64,000 nucleotides of DNA from contig NZ_AXAP01000016.1 in NCBI RefSeq assembly GCF_000472865.1, positions 62,609 to 126,608 on the forward strand, written 5' to 3'. The notes beneath the pieces were generated by a model that worked only from the letters and a program-made list of their open reading frames with translations, was not told the origin of the DNA and searched no databases. Of the stretch, positions 35,100 to 44,105 are shown in pieces. The position numbers and the translations under genes were made by a program. The stretch is from Bradyrhizobium elkanii WSM2783. GTDB taxonomy: Bacteria; Pseudomonadota; Alphaproteobacteria; Rhizobiales; Xanthobacteraceae. How positions within the stretch are numbered: position 1 is the stretch's first letter; each line of letters begins with the position of its first letter.

Positions 35100-35894
35100 A
35101 TGACTGAAAACAGCATCGTCCTGCAAAGCCTCGACAACGGCCTGCTCACCATCACCATGAACCGTCCGGAGCGGCGCAATGCGCTGAACCCGGACATGAC
35201 GCGCGGCCTGGTCGAGGCGGCGCGGCGGGCAGCCGAGGATCACGAGGTGCGGGCGGTGCTGATCAAGGGCGCCGGCGGCACCTTCTGCGTCGGCGGCGAC
35301 GTGAAGTCGATGGCGGAAGGGCGGGCGCCGCTGCCGTTCGAGGCCAAACTTACCAACTTACGTCGCGGCATGGAGGTCTCGCGGATCCTGCACCAGATGG
35401 CAAAGCCGGTGGTGGCGCAGCTCGACGGCGCTGCAGCCGGCGCCGGGCTCTCGATCGCGCTGTCCTGCGACCTGCGGGTGGCGAGCGAGTCCTGCAAGAT
35501 CACGACCGCCTTCGCCAAGGTCGGCTTCTCCGGCGACTATGGCGGGACCTATTTCCTGACCCAACTCCTCGGCAGCGCGAAGGCGCGCGAGCTGTATCTG
35601 ACCTCGCCGGTCCTCACCGCGCAGGAGGCGCATGCGCTTGGCGTCGTGACCAAGGTGGTGCCGGATGCGCAGATTGACGCCGCCGCGCGCGAGCTTGCGA
35701 TGTCGCTGGCACAGGGACCGTCGATCGCGCTCGGCTTCATCAAGCGCAACATCAACAATGCCGAGCATCTGTCGCTCGAGGATTGCTTCGACGGCGAAGC
35801 CATCCATCACACCCGCTGCGGTGAGACAGCCGACCACAAGGAAGCGGCCAAGGCGTTCGTCGAGAAGCGCAAGCCCGTCTTCAAGGGCGAGTAG
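35100..35894 (+). CDS. Enoyl-CoA hydratase/isomerase (PaaG-like)
   Basis: A 264-residue crotonase. The oxyanion-hole blocks are IKGAGGTFCVGGDVKSM and VVAQLDGAAAGAGLSIALSCD. The catalytic region reads AKVGFSGDYGGTYFLTQLLG, with an Asp where PaaG-type isomerases place their acid, and no Glu at the first hydratase position (GAGLS). Isomerisation of a ring-derived or unsaturated acyl-CoA is therefore more likely than hydration. It is followed after two bases by the VOC gene. Confidence 0.85.
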   Translation: MTENSIVLQSLDNGLLTITMNRPERRNALNPDMTRGLVEAARRAAEDHEVRAVLIKGAGGTFCVGGDVKSMAEGRAPLPFEAKLTNLRRGMEVSRILHQMAKPVVAQLDGAAAGAGLSIALSCDLRVASESCKITTAFAKVGFSGDYGGTYFLTQLLGSAKARELYLTSPVLTAQEAHALGVVTKVVPDAQIDAAARELAMSLAQGPSIALGFIKRNINNAEHLSLEDCFDGEAIHHTRCGETADHKEAAKAFVEKRKPVFKGE

Positions 35895-35896
35895 GG

Positions 35897-36646
35897 ATGG
35901 CTGGCTACCTCAGGCTGCGCCAGATTTGTCTGGTGGCGCCAGAACTCGAGCCCGTGATTTCAGCTATCGCCGACATCATGGGCCTGAGCGTCTGCTATCG
36001 CGACGGCAATGTCGCGAAATATGGCCTGGAGAACGCGCTGCTGCCGGTTGACACCATCCTGCTCGAAGTGGTGGCACCGTTTAAGCCGGGCACGGCGGCA
36101 GGCCGCTTCATTGAGAAGACCAGCGGCCGCGGCGGCTATATGGCGATTTTCTGCTGCGACGATCCCGACGCGCGCGGCGCGCATGCCAACGCCATCGGCG
36201 TGCGCACCGCGAACGTGATCACGCACGCGCCCTATCACGGCGTGCAACTCCACCCGCGCGACTGCCGCGCCGCCTTCATCGAGTTCAACCACACCGATGG
36301 CAGCGACGATGTCCTGGGGCCTTATCCGCCGGCCGGGCCGGAGTGGCAGAAGCACATCCGAAAGGATGTGACGCAGGCGCTGACCGAAGTCGAGATGCAG
36401 AGCCCGGAGCCGCAAGTGCTCGCGGCGCATTGGGGGCGGATCCTTGAGGTGCCGGTCAGCGGGACCGAGCTACGATTGCCGAATTGCACCTTCCGCTTCG
36501 TCAACGGCGAAAGCGAGATCATGAGCGCGCTGACGTTCAAGGTGGCGGACGCGGCGAGGGTGCGCGATGCTGCAAGGAAAAAGGGACTTGCGGTGACCGG
36601 CGACGAGTTCTCGTTGGCTGGCGTCACGTTCCGGCTCGCCGCCTGA
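35897..36646 (+). CDS. VOC (glyoxalase/dioxygenase-fold) superfamily protein
   Basis: 249 residues with two vicinal-oxygen-chelate modules: residues 1-130 (LRLRQICLVAPELEPVISAI, ending HPRDCRAAFIEFNHT) and a weaker second half (residues 160-249, VLAAHWGRILEVPVS). Possible metal residues are few (His in YHGVQLHPRD, Glu in AFIEFN), so its activity is unclear. It begins two bases after the crotonase stop and is translated with it. Confidence 0.75.
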   Translation: MAGYLRLRQICLVAPELEPVISAIADIMGLSVCYRDGNVAKYGLENALLPVDTILLEVVAPFKPGTAAGRFIEKTSGRGGYMAIFCCDDPDARGAHANAIGVRTANVITHAPYHGVQLHPRDCRAAFIEFNHTDGSDDVLGPYPPAGPEWQKHIRKDVTQALTEVEMQSPEPQVLAAHWGRILEVPVSGTELRLPNCTFRFVNGESEIMSALTFKVADAARVRDAARKKGLAVTGDEFSLAGVTFRLAA

Positions 36647-36661
36647 GCCACACACTCTGTC

Positions 36662-36690
36662 GTCATGGCCGGGACAAGCCCGGCCATGAC
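36662..36690. terminator. Hairpin between convergent genes
   Basis: GTCATGGCCGGG pairs with CCCGGCCATGAC over a short loop, between the convergent VOC and crotonase genes. There is no T-run, so termination is inferred. The same sequence type appears in the repeat at 40831-40982. Confidence 0.55.
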
Positions 36691-36704
36691 GATCGAGAGC
36701 GGCG

Positions 36705-37505
36705 TTATCGCCCCTTGAAATTCGCAACGCGGCGCTCGGCGGAGGCTTTCACGCCTTCCTTGAAATCTTCGGTGGCGCGCAGCCTGGTCTGCTCGATCAG
36801 CTCATGGTTGGTGGCGGCGAGCACGCGGTCGGCGAAGTCGCTGCGCATGGTGGCGCGGGTGGAGATGAGGCCGAGCGGGGCGCACTCGGCGATCTCCTGC
36901 GCGAGCTTCAGCGCCTCGGCGCGCACCTGATCTTGCGGCACCAGCACGTTGGCGAGTCCCCAGCGATAGGCCTCCTCGCCGGTGACGCGGCGGCTGGTGT
37001 AGAACATCAATTCCGCGTTGTTCTTGCCGATCAGTTCGGGCAGCGTGAATGTCAATCCGAAGCCGGGATGGAAGCCGAGCTTGGTGAAGTTTGCCGAGAA
37101 GCGCGCCTCGGGGCAGGTGACGCGGAAATCCGCGGAGACGGCAAGGCCAAGTCCGCCGCCGATGGCGGCGCCATGGACAGCGGCGACGATCGGCTTCTTG
37201 TTGCGGAAGATGCGCACCGCCTGCACGTAGAGATGGTTGATCGGCAGATTGGCAGCCGGATCGGAGGCTGCGCGCTCTTCCTGCTCCTGCCGCGCCGGAT
37301 CGTTGAAATTGGCGCCGGCGCAGAACGCCTTGCCTTGCGCAGCCAGCACGCTTGCGCGGATCTCGATGTCGCGGTCGAATTCCTCCAGCGCGTCCGCGAT
37401 CTGGTTGATCAGCGCGACGTCGAAGAAGTTCAACGGCGGTCTGCGGATTTCGATCAGGCCGACGTGGCCCTGCTTCTCGACGCCGATATCGGTATATTTG
37501 CTCAT
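36705..37505 (-). CDS. Enoyl-CoA hydratase/isomerase family protein
   Basis: A 266-residue crotonase. Its landmarks are VGLIEIRRPPLNFFDV at the front, LAAQGKAFCAGANFND and AAVHGAAIGGGLGLAVSADF for the oxyanion hole, and SANFTKLGFHPGFGLTFTLPELIG. The first hydratase Glu (GGGLG instead of GGGLE) is missing and His-Pro-Gly-Phe follows, so dehydration/hydration chemistry is doubtful and isomerase or hydrolase use is possible. It stands 18 bases downstream of the acyl-CoA dehydrogenase gene on the same strand. Confidence 0.85.
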   Translation of the reverse strand: MSKYTDIGVEKQGHVGLIEIRRPPLNFFDVALINQIADALEEFDRDIEIRASVLAAQGKAFCAGANFNDPARQEQEERAASDPAANLPINHLYVQAVRIFRNKKPIVAAVHGAAIGGGLGLAVSADFRVTCPEARFSANFTKLGFHPGFGLTFTLPELIGKNNAELMFYTSRRVTGEEAYRWGLANVLVPQDQVRAEALKLAQEIAECAPLGLISTRATMRSDFADRVLAATNHELIEQTRLRATEDFKEGVKASAERRVANFKGR

Positions 37506-37523
37506 GAGCGTTCCCTACAAAAA

Positions 37524-38684
37524 TTAGCGTAACCCAAGCCCGCGGGCGATGATGCCGCGGAGCACTTCCGTGGTGCCGCCCTGGATCGTCAGTTTCGGCG
37601 CCGTCCGAAGCGCGAATTCGAGCTGCTTCTCCAGCGTCTCGCGGTTGGAGGCGGTCTCCTCGACGAAGGCGGCGAGGTCGCGCACGCGATGCGGCAATTG
37701 CTGCTCCCATACCGTGCCGATGTCCTTGACGATGGAGGCCTCCACGACCGGCTCCTTGCCGGCTTGCAGCATGCCGGCGACCGAGACCGACATGCGGCGC
37801 ATGGTGTGAAGCTGCGCCACCAGGCGGCCGATGCCTTCGGCGCTGCGCGTATCAGGCTTGTCGCCGACGGCGCGCACCAGCTCGGTCAGCACGTAATAGG
37901 TCTCAAGGAAGCGCTCGGGGCCACTGCGCTCATAGGCGAGCTCTGACGTCGCCTGCTTCCAGGCGCCATCGATCTCACCGAGCACGTGATCGTCGGGCAC
38001 GAAATAGTCGGTGAAGACGACTTCGTTGAACTCGAATTGCCCCGTGATCTGGCCAATCGGATTCACCTCAATGCCCGGCTGTTTCATCTTGACCAGGAAC
38101 TGGGTCAGGCCATGGCGACGGTTTTCTTTCGTCGGCGGCGAAGTGCGGAAGATCGCGATCATGTAGTCGGCGATATGCGCCGAGGAGGTCCAGATCTTGC
38201 TGCCGTTGATGAGGTAGCCGCCGTCGGTCTTGGTCGCGCGCGTCTTCGCCGCGAACAAATCCGAGCCGGAATTCGGCTCGCTCATGCCGATCGCAAAACA
38301 GAGTTCGCCGCGGCAGATGCGCGGCAGGATGTCCATCTTGATATGCTCGGGCGCGTACTTCAAAAGGACCGGCCCGCTCTGGCGGTCGGCGACGAAGAAG
38401 CGTCGCGTCGGCGCGTTGGCGACCCGCATCTCCTCGGTGACCACATAACGTTCAAGGAACGAGCGCTCCTGGCCGCCATATTTCTTCGGCCAAGTCATGC
38501 CGAGCCAGCCCTTGGCGCCGACCCGGCGCGAGAATTCCGGCGCGTCGGTATCTTCGCGGTTGGGCTTGTTCGGATCAAAGGTGCCGGCGGCGATCTCCTC
38601 GGCAAGGAAGGCGCGCACCTCTTTGCGTAATTGCTCGCATTCGGGCGGCAGACGGATCGGATCGAAACGTAGGGCTGCAGTCAT
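37524..38684 (-). CDS. Acyl-CoA dehydrogenase (catalytic-type subunit)
   Basis: 386 residues with the standard fold: GWLGMTWPKKYGG, CFAIGMSEPNSGSDLFAAKT (FAD and substrate contact), GSKIWTSSAHIADYMI and the C-terminal LTIQGGTTEVLRGIIARGLGL with its Glu. Together with the next, shorter homologue it resembles the two-subunit dehydrogenases of steroid and dicarboxylate degradation (ChsE1/ChsE2, PimC/PimD). It starts 15 bases after the partner gene's stop. Confidence 0.88.
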   Translation of the reverse strand: MTAALRFDPIRLPPECEQLRKEVRAFLAEEIAAGTFDPNKPNREDTDAPEFSRRVGAKGWLGMTWPKKYGGQERSFLERYVVTEEMRVANAPTRRFFVADRQSGPVLLKYAPEHIKMDILPRICRGELCFAIGMSEPNSGSDLFAAKTRATKTDGGYLINGSKIWTSSAHIADYMIAIFRTSPPTKENRRHGLTQFLVKMKQPGIEVNPIGQITGQFEFNEVVFTDYFVPDDHVLGEIDGAWKQATSELAYERSGPERFLETYYVLTELVRAVGDKPDTRSAEGIGRLVAQLHTMRRMSVSVAGMLQAGKEPVVEASIVKDIGTVWEQQLPHRVRDLAAFVEETASNRETLEKQLEFALRTAPKLTIQGGTTEVLRGIIARGLGLR

Positions 38685-38699
38685 GGCTCTTTCCGTAAA

Positions 38700-39764
38700 T
38701 CAGCGCGAGGCCACCAGCGGCCACAATTCGTCGGCGCCTCTGGCGGCGACACGCTTGCCGAGCTCAACCGCCCAATGGCTTTCCGAGCCGAAATCGTCGC
38801 GCCAGGCCAGCGCACGCAGCGAATAGCGATGCAGGATATGCTCCATGGTGAAGCCGATCGCGCCGTGCACCTGGTGTGCGATGGCGCCGCCTTTCTCGGC
38901 CGCCTCCGCGCAGCGGATCTTGGCGGACGCTGCTTCGAGGTACACTGCGTCGTCGAAAGAGGTCGCATTCGCAACCGCGTCGGCGGCAGAGGTCGCGGCC
39001 GCAAGCGCGGCGGCGGATTCGCCGGCGAGGCGTGCGAGATTGTGCTGCACCGCTTGGAATTTCGAGATCTTCTTCTCGAAGGCGACACGTTCGTTGGAGT
39101 AGCGCACGGAAATGTCGAGCATCGATTCCAGCGCGCCCGCGATCTGGAGGCTGCGGACCACGCCGCCCATCAGCATCAGCGTGGTCTGGTCAAAGCCCTT
39201 CGGCGCCGGCTTGATCGTGATTGGCTCGACCTTGTCCAGCGTCACGGTGTCCGAATTGTCGTAGCCGACATTGATGCCGGCCTCGATCCGGCCTTTCGCG
39301 GCATCGACCAATGCGATCGAGATGCCGCCGTTGCCATGCGCCAGCACTGCGAAATGCTTTGCCGCTTTGGCAAAGGGCACGCCGCGGGCGCGGCCGGACA
39401 GGCTGCCATCGGCATTGAGCGTGATGCGGTCCTTCGGGCTCGCGGGGACCACCGTCATCTCGCCGTCGGGGGACGTGATCTTCGCCTGCGCGAGCAGCCA
39501 GCCCGCCAGCATGGTCTCGGCGAGCGGCACCGCGATTGCAAACCGGCCCGCGGCGTTGAGCACGCCAAAGCCTTCGGCCAGACTCGCGCCGGAACCGCCG
39601 AGATCGTCCGGCACCCAGGCGAGCGGCAGGCCGGCCTCGCTCAGCGCCTGCCACAGCGGCGCTTTCCAGCTTCCCGTCGTATCACTGTTGATAGTCTGGG
39701 CGTCGGCGAGATCGGCAAAGATTTTCTCTGCGGTCTCGACGACGATATTCTCACTCTCCGCCAC
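38700..39764 (-). CDS. Acyl-CoA dehydrogenase (second, divergent subunit)
   Basis: 354 residues. It has the family N-terminus (LWQALSEAGLPLAWVPDDLGGSG) and the C-terminal helix pair (AAEKGGAIAHQVHGAIGFTMEH), but the middle beta-domain lacks the usual SEPxxGSD block, and GFTMEHILHRYSLRALAWRDDFG has a different end. This fits the partner role in heteromeric acyl-CoA dehydrogenases. GTG 39764 has GAGGAA upstream and is preferred to the frame start at 39809. First gene of the minus-strand run with 37524 and 36705. Confidence 0.85.
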   Translation of the reverse strand: MAESENIVVETAEKIFADLADAQTINSDTTGSWKAPLWQALSEAGLPLAWVPDDLGGSGASLAEGFGVLNAAGRFAIAVPLAETMLAGWLLAQAKITSPDGEMTVVPASPKDRITLNADGSLSGRARGVPFAKAAKHFAVLAHGNGGISIALVDAAKGRIEAGINVGYDNSDTVTLDKVEPITIKPAPKGFDQTTLMLMGGVVRSLQIAGALESMLDISVRYSNERVAFEKKISKFQAVQHNLARLAGESAAALAAATSAADAVANATSFDDAVYLEAASAKIRCAEAAEKGGAIAHQVHGAIGFTMEHILHRYSLRALAWRDDFGSESHWAVELGKRVAARGADELWPLVASR

Positions 39765-40033
39765 GGCGTTCCTCAAGCTATGGAATTTGGCACGTCTCGG
39801 ACGCGCCAAACGGTCGCGCCAAGTGCATTTCGTTCTTGCGCTTTATGATGGGGAAAAGCCATAGCCCTGACAAGCGCTGTCCGCAGGGCCGCCTGCGGCC
39901 GCGGCATGCGAGCCATGTGCGGAAGGAGAAATTCCACGCAACGGAGTTCTGGCTTGTCGCCTTGGCCGCGCGATATGGTATGCCAGCGCGGGAACGTTTT
40001 GAGCGCAAAAGCTAAAGAGGGAGTGGAGTGCTA

Positions 40034-40816
40034 ATGTCGAAGGATGGTTTGTATGCGATCGTAACGGGCTCTGCGTCCGGCCTCGGGGCCGCGACCGCGC
40101 AGATCCTGGCAAAGAGCGGTGGACGCGTCGTCGTCAACTATTCCAACAGCAAGAACGAAGCCGAAGAGACCGCCGATCTTTGCCGCAGCGCCGGCGCCGA
40201 GGTCGTGGTGGTGCAGGGCGACGTGTCGCGCGACGAGGATTGTCGGAAGATCGCCGCAGCGGCGGCATCCTGGGGCAGGCTGGATGCACTGATCAACAAT
40301 GCCGGCACCACCAAGCATGTCGCGCACGACAATCTCGACGGGCTCTCGGCGGAAGATTTCCAACGCATCTACGCGGTGAACACCATCGGGCCGTTCCAGA
40401 TGGTGCGCGCGACCCGACCGCTGCTTGAAGCTGGCGCGAACGCGTCGGGGCGCGCCTCGGCGGTTGTGAATGTCTCGTCGGTTGCGGGTATTTCCGGCGT
40501 CGGCTCCTCGATCGCCTATGCCGCCAGCAAGGGCGCGCTCAACACCATGACGCTGTCGCTGTCGCGTGCGCTCGCGCCGCTCATTCGCGTCAACACGGTC
40601 TGTCCCGGCTATATCGATACGCCCTGGTTCACCAAGGGCCGCGGCGAAGCCGGCGCCAAGCAGGTGCGCGACGCTGTCGTGGCGAGGGTGCCGCTGAAGG
40701 TCGCCTCAACGGCGCAAGATATCGCGCAGCTCGTCTGCTTCCTGGCGACGCCGGCCTCGAGCAACATGACCGGCGAATGCGTGCGCATGGATGCGGGAAT
40801 GCATCTGATTTCGTAG
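40034..40816 (+). CDS. Short-chain dehydrogenase/reductase (3-oxoacyl reductase-like)
   Basis: 260 residues. The NAD(P) site is YAIVTGSASGLGAATAQIL, followed by LINNAGTTKH, the catalytic Ser in VVNVSSVAGISG and the Tyr-Lys pair in IAYAASKGALNTMT, then NTVCPGYIDTPW. It is divergent from the acyl-CoA dehydrogenases and would supply the hydroxyacyl/oxoacyl step of the same pathway. ATG 40034 is preferred to GTG 40028. Confidence 0.88.
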   Translation: MSKDGLYAIVTGSASGLGAATAQILAKSGGRVVVNYSNSKNEAEETADLCRSAGAEVVVVQGDVSRDEDCRKIAAAAASWGRLDALINNAGTTKHVAHDNLDGLSAEDFQRIYAVNTIGPFQMVRATRPLLEAGANASGRASAVVNVSSVAGISGVGSSIAYAASKGALNTMTLSLSRALAPLIRVNTVCPGYIDTPWFTKGRGEAGAKQVRDAVVARVPLKVASTAQDIAQLVCFLATPASSNMTGECVRMDAGMHLIS

Positions 40817-40830
40817 GTGCATCCTCTATG

Positions 40831-40982
40831 TCATGGCCAGGCTTGCCCGTCTTCGCTATCGCTTCGCCGGACCGACGCTGGAGTGCCCGGCGAAGCCTTG
40901 GCGTAGCCGGGTCCCGGCCATCCACGATCTTGGCCGCGGATACGAAGAACGTGGATGCCCCGGGACAAGCCCGGGCATGACG
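40831..40982. repeat. Long compound intergenic repeat
   Basis: It starts TCATGGCCAGGCTTGCCC, ends CGGGACAAGCCCGGGCATGA and holds an inner pair CCATCCACG/CGTGGATG. The ends match the hairpin at 36662-36690. It is a dispersed element in the intergenic space after the SDR gene. Confidence 0.65.
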
Positions 40983-41000
40983 GAGCGAGAGCAAAGCGCG

Positions 41001-41279
41001 CTACCGCCTGCCGGGATCGGGAATGACGCCGCTCGCCACCAGCCGGTTCCAGATGAACAGCACCACCACCGCGCCGATGGTGGCGGTGATGAAGCCGGCG
41101 CCTTGATCGGGGCTGTAATGGCCGATGGCCTGTCCGACCCAGGTCGCAAGAAACGCGCCGGCGATCCCGAGCACCGTGGTCAGGATGAACCCGCTCGGGT
41201 TGTTCGGTCCGGGTGAGAGGAAGCGCGCGATCAGGCCTGCGATGAAGCCGACGATAATGATCCAAAGAATGCCGCTCAT
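41001..41279 (-). CDS. GlsB/YeaQ/YmgE-family stress membrane protein
   Basis: 92 residues with three membrane helices: ILWIIIVGFIAGLIARFLSPG, GFILTTVLGIAGAFLATWVG and GFITATIGAVVVLFIWNRL. This is the transglycosylase-associated (Tag) family of small stress-induced membrane proteins, of unknown mechanism. ATG 41279 is used in place of the longer frame to 41330. Confidence 0.88.
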   Translation of the reverse strand: MSGILWIIIVGFIAGLIARFLSPGPNNPSGFILTTVLGIAGAFLATWVGQAIGHYSPDQGAGFITATIGAVVVLFIWNRLVASGVIPDPGRR

Positions 41280-41330
41280 GGCGGTCGTCCTTTCCTGAAA
41301 CGAGAAATCAGCCTTTATCCGCGGCCGCAA

Positions 41331-41936
41331 TCAAACCCGCCGCGACATTTCCTCGTCGCTCGGCAGTCGCCCGTCCGGCGTCAGGTGATTGACCGCGTCA
41401 GGCAAAAACTGGCTCAAGCCACTGAGCAGGTCGTCGCGCGATAGGCCGCTTTGCGCGGAGATCTGGTCGATCTGGTCGGCACCCAGCGCGTTGGCGAGAT
41501 CGCCCGGCGCGACCTGCTTGTTTGGGCCGTTGCTGACCCAGGAATTGGCCTGGTCGCCGAGGCCGTTATCCTGCAGTTGCTTCAAGAGATCGCCGAGCCC
41601 GCCGCTCAGGACGGTGCCGGCAGCACCACCGGCGAGCAGTCCGCCAAGGCCGCCCTTGAGCAGATCGCTCAATCCGCCGCCCGCCGCACCGCCGGGCACG
41701 TTTGCTGCGACGACGTTGCCGGGCGGAGGAGCGGGTGTCTGAGTTGGCGTCGGCGCCGGCGCCTGCCGTGGGGCCTCGCCGGGCTGATTGGTGAAATGCC
41801 TGACCGCCTTCCAGGCCAGCAGTGCCAGGATGGCCATGGTCATTGGCGACATGCCGCCCTTGTCGGATTCGGCGCTCGGCGTGCTGGGCCCGCGCGGGCC
41901 ATTCTGCATGCCGTTGAGTACGTCGAGTAAACCCAT
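41331..41936 (-). CDS. YidB/DUF937-family protein
   Basis: 201 residues. It starts MGLLDVLNGMQNGPRG, followed by a hydrophobic stretch (MTMAILALLAWKAV), a Pro/Thr/Ala-rich linker, a Gly/Leu-rich repeat region (LLKGGLGGLLAGGAAGTVLSGG) and the conserved end LGADQIDQISAQSGLSRDDLLSGLSQFLP with DAVNHLTPDGRLP, the YidB block. GGGAGAAG lies upstream of ATG 41936. The function is unknown. Confidence 0.88.
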   Translation of the reverse strand: MGLLDVLNGMQNGPRGPSTPSAESDKGGMSPMTMAILALLAWKAVRHFTNQPGEAPRQAPAPTPTQTPAPPPGNVVAANVPGGAAGGGLSDLLKGGLGGLLAGGAAGTVLSGGLGDLLKQLQDNGLGDQANSWVSNGPNKQVAPGDLANALGADQIDQISAQSGLSRDDLLSGLSQFLPDAVNHLTPDGRLPSDEEMSRRV

Positions 41937-42082
41937 CGTCTTCTCCCGCGTATCTGCCCCGCGCCGAAAACATAACGGCCGCCCATGACGGTTACAAGGC
42001 ACGGCCGCAGGCTGCGGCTCCGGTTCGGTAGGCACAAAATACCAAGTCTGCTATCGATTATGGTCGTGGGGTTGAACGGCGG

Positions 42083-43087
42083 ATGAATGCTTTGGATCGA
42101 CCGATCGGGATCGCCGGCGCCGGCAGCATCGGCTGTTTTGTCGGCGGCATGCTGGCGGCGAGCGGCCGCAAGGTGGCGCTGTTGGCGCGGCCGCGCGTGG
42201 TCGATGAAATCAGGGGTAACGGGCTGCGCCTGACCGGCTTCGACGGGTCAGAGCAAAGGCTTGCTGCGAACGAGATCACGCTGTCCGACGATCCCTGCAT
42301 TTTTGCCGACGCCGGCACGGTGCTGGTCACGGTCAAGAGCGCGGATACCGCTGATATGGCTGACCTCATCGCGAGGCACGCGCCTGACGATGCAGTCATC
42401 GTCAGCCTGCAGAACGGCGTCGGCAATGTCGGCCTGTTGCGCCAGCGCCTACCCGGTCGAAAGGTGCTGGGCGGGATGGTGCCGTTCAACGTGGTCGGTC
42501 TCGGCGAGGGCAGGTTTCACCGCTCGACATCGGGCGCAATCGTCGTCGAACGGGATGCGGCGGGCACGGCGCAGCAATTATCGGTGCCGGGCCTTGCGAT
42601 GCGCGCGACGGACAATATCGACGGCGTGCAGTGGGGCAAGCTGATCGTCAATCTCAACAACGCGCTGAATGCGCTGTCCGACATCCCGCTGCGCCGGCAG
42701 CTCGCACAGCGCAACTGGCGAAAGCTGTTCGCCGACCAGATGGCGGAGGGGCTCGCGGCGATCAAGGCGGAAGGCATTAGACCGGTGTCGCCGACGCCGA
42801 TTCCGGCTGGGCTAATACCGCCGCTGTTGCGGCTGCCGGATGCGATCTTCGAGGCGCTGCTCGGGCGTACCATGAAGATTGATCCGCAGGCGCGCTCCTC
42901 AATGTGGGAAGATCTCAAGCGCGGGCGACGCACCGAGATCGATTATCTACAGGGCGTCATCACAGATATCGCCGACCGGCGTGGCCTGAAGGCGCCGCTG
43001 TCACGGCGTATCGTCGAACTGGTCAAGCAGGCCGAGGCGGCGGGCAAGGGCTCGCCCGGGTTGACGGTCGGGCAAATCCGAGGCTGA
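42083..43087 (+). CDS. 2-dehydropantoate 2-reductase
   Basis: 334 residues of the ketopantoate reductase family. The NADPH site is IGIAGAGSIGCFVGGML, then LVTVKSADTADM and VSLQNGVGNVGLL, the catalytic Lys in VQWGKLIVNLNNALNAL and the C-terminal helix with SSMWEDLKRGRRTEIDYLQG containing the Glu. PanE acts in pantothenate synthesis, but many rhizobial paralogues act on other keto acids; no pan gene is adjacent. The upstream open frame suggests no better start than the ATG at 42083. Confidence 0.88.
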   Translation: MNALDRPIGIAGAGSIGCFVGGMLAASGRKVALLARPRVVDEIRGNGLRLTGFDGSEQRLAANEITLSDDPCIFADAGTVLVTVKSADTADMADLIARHAPDDAVIVSLQNGVGNVGLLRQRLPGRKVLGGMVPFNVVGLGEGRFHRSTSGAIVVERDAAGTAQQLSVPGLAMRATDNIDGVQWGKLIVNLNNALNALSDIPLRRQLAQRNWRKLFADQMAEGLAAIKAEGIRPVSPTPIPAGLIPPLLRLPDAIFEALLGRTMKIDPQARSSMWEDLKRGRRTEIDYLQGVITDIADRRGLKAPLSRRIVELVKQAEAAGKGSPGLTVGQIRG

Positions 43088-43147
43088 TGCCTTGAAAAGG
43101 CGCCGGCCCCGCACGAATTCCAATGGGGACATGATGGAGGAGGATCG

Positions 43148-43366
43148 ATGAGACGGATCGCCACCGCAGTGTGGTCGGTTGTGACCCTGACTCTAGGTTC
43201 AGTCGCGGCCTCCCATGCCGCGCCGCCGACGGTCGTCCCCTCACCGGGCTATGACGCACGATTGCAGGAGAGCCGCGCGGCATCGCGAGCGCCGGCCTTG
43301 GATCCGATTGCGCCTGCGCCCAAGCGGGTCGTGCCGCACCGCGCCAAGCGCACGCATCTGCGCTAA
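43148..43366 (+). CDS. Small exported protein
   Basis: 72 residues with a clear signal peptide (AVWSVVTLTLGSVAASHAAPP) and a short, basic, Pro/Ala-rich mature part ending in Arg-Lys-Arg-rich residues. GGAGGAGG stands upstream of the ATG. No family was recognised. It may be a short periplasmic peptide unique to these bacteria. Confidence 0.65.
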   Translation: MRRIATAVWSVVTLTLGSVAASHAAPPTVVPSPGYDARLQESRAASRAPALDPIAPAPKRVVPHRAKRTHLR

Positions 43367-43373
43367 GGCACCT

Positions 43374-43457
43374 CGTAGCCCGGGTGCAGCGAAGCGCAAC
43401 CCGGGATCTTTGCCTTAGGGGGCGGCCCCGGGTTACGCTGCGCTTCACCCGGCTGCG
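43374..43457. repeat. AGCCCGGGTG-type palindromic repeat (second copy)
   Basis: CGTAGCCCGGGTGCAGCGAA pairs imperfectly with the complement near CTGCGCTTCACCCGGCTGCG. It is related to the element at 31218-31303. Confidence 0.65.
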
Positions 43458-43469
43458 ATTCCGAAAGGG

Positions 43470-44105
43470 TCAGCTCCGCTGCTTCGCCTTGGCGGGCGGC
43501 GCCGGCGGCTGCGGGGCGAAAATCTTCTTGAACTCGTTCCAGCTCGCGGAGACCCGCGGCCAGTCGCAGGAAAACGAGTCCTTGGCGCATTTGGCGGCTC
43601 TGATGCGCTCGGCCCGCTTGACCGGGCTTGCCACCGGCACCGGCACCCGCACCGTGTCGGTCCGCAATGTCACCTTCTGGACGTCCGGCTGCGGGGGCGA
43701 TTGCATCGGCGGCAATTGCACTTGCGCTTCCTGCTGCTGCTTCAAGGCGAGCGCCGCGGTCATGCTCTCGCGGCGCTGCTTTTCCAGATAGCGGGCATAT
43801 TCCTGGTCGATCTTCTTCTGCTCCTCCGGCGTCGGGTTGGGGCCGGAGATGTCGAATGAGCGGTCCTGCAGGAAGTCATAATAAGTGTAGCCGCCGCCGG
43901 GCTTGCGGCGGCCGGCGAATTTCGCGTTGCAGTCGCCAAGCTGCGAGGTCTTGTCTTCCTTGGTCTTCGCCTTCTCGGCGACGTCGGCGCATTCCTCGAA
44001 ATCCCTCGGCGTGCCGCGCCACCATTGCGCGTCGACGCGCGCGGGCGCAAGCACGGCTGCACCGGCTGCGGCAACACTGAGCATTAGCAAACGCGAGGCG
44101 ATCAC
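43470..44105 (-). CDS. Exported protein of unknown function
   Basis: 211 residues with a signal peptide (LLMLSVAAAGAAVLAPARVDA) and a mature part beginning QWWRGTPRDFEECADVAEKA. It has four Cys residues (EECAD, LGDCNAKF, AKCAKDSFSCDW) that could pair in the periplasm, a helical EEQKKIDQEYARYLEKQRRES segment and a basic Pro-rich end. GTG 44105 is chosen because it gives a normal signal peptide; the frame is open to 44234. No known domain was recognised. Confidence 0.7.
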   Translation of the reverse strand: MIASRLLMLSVAAAGAAVLAPARVDAQWWRGTPRDFEECADVAEKAKTKEDKTSQLGDCNAKFAGRRKPGGGYTYYDFLQDRSFDISGPNPTPEEQKKIDQEYARYLEKQRRESMTAALALKQQQEAQVQLPPMQSPPQPDVQKVTLRTDTVRVPVPVASPVKRAERIRAAKCAKDSFSCDWPRVSASWNEFKKIFAPQPPAPPAKAKQRS

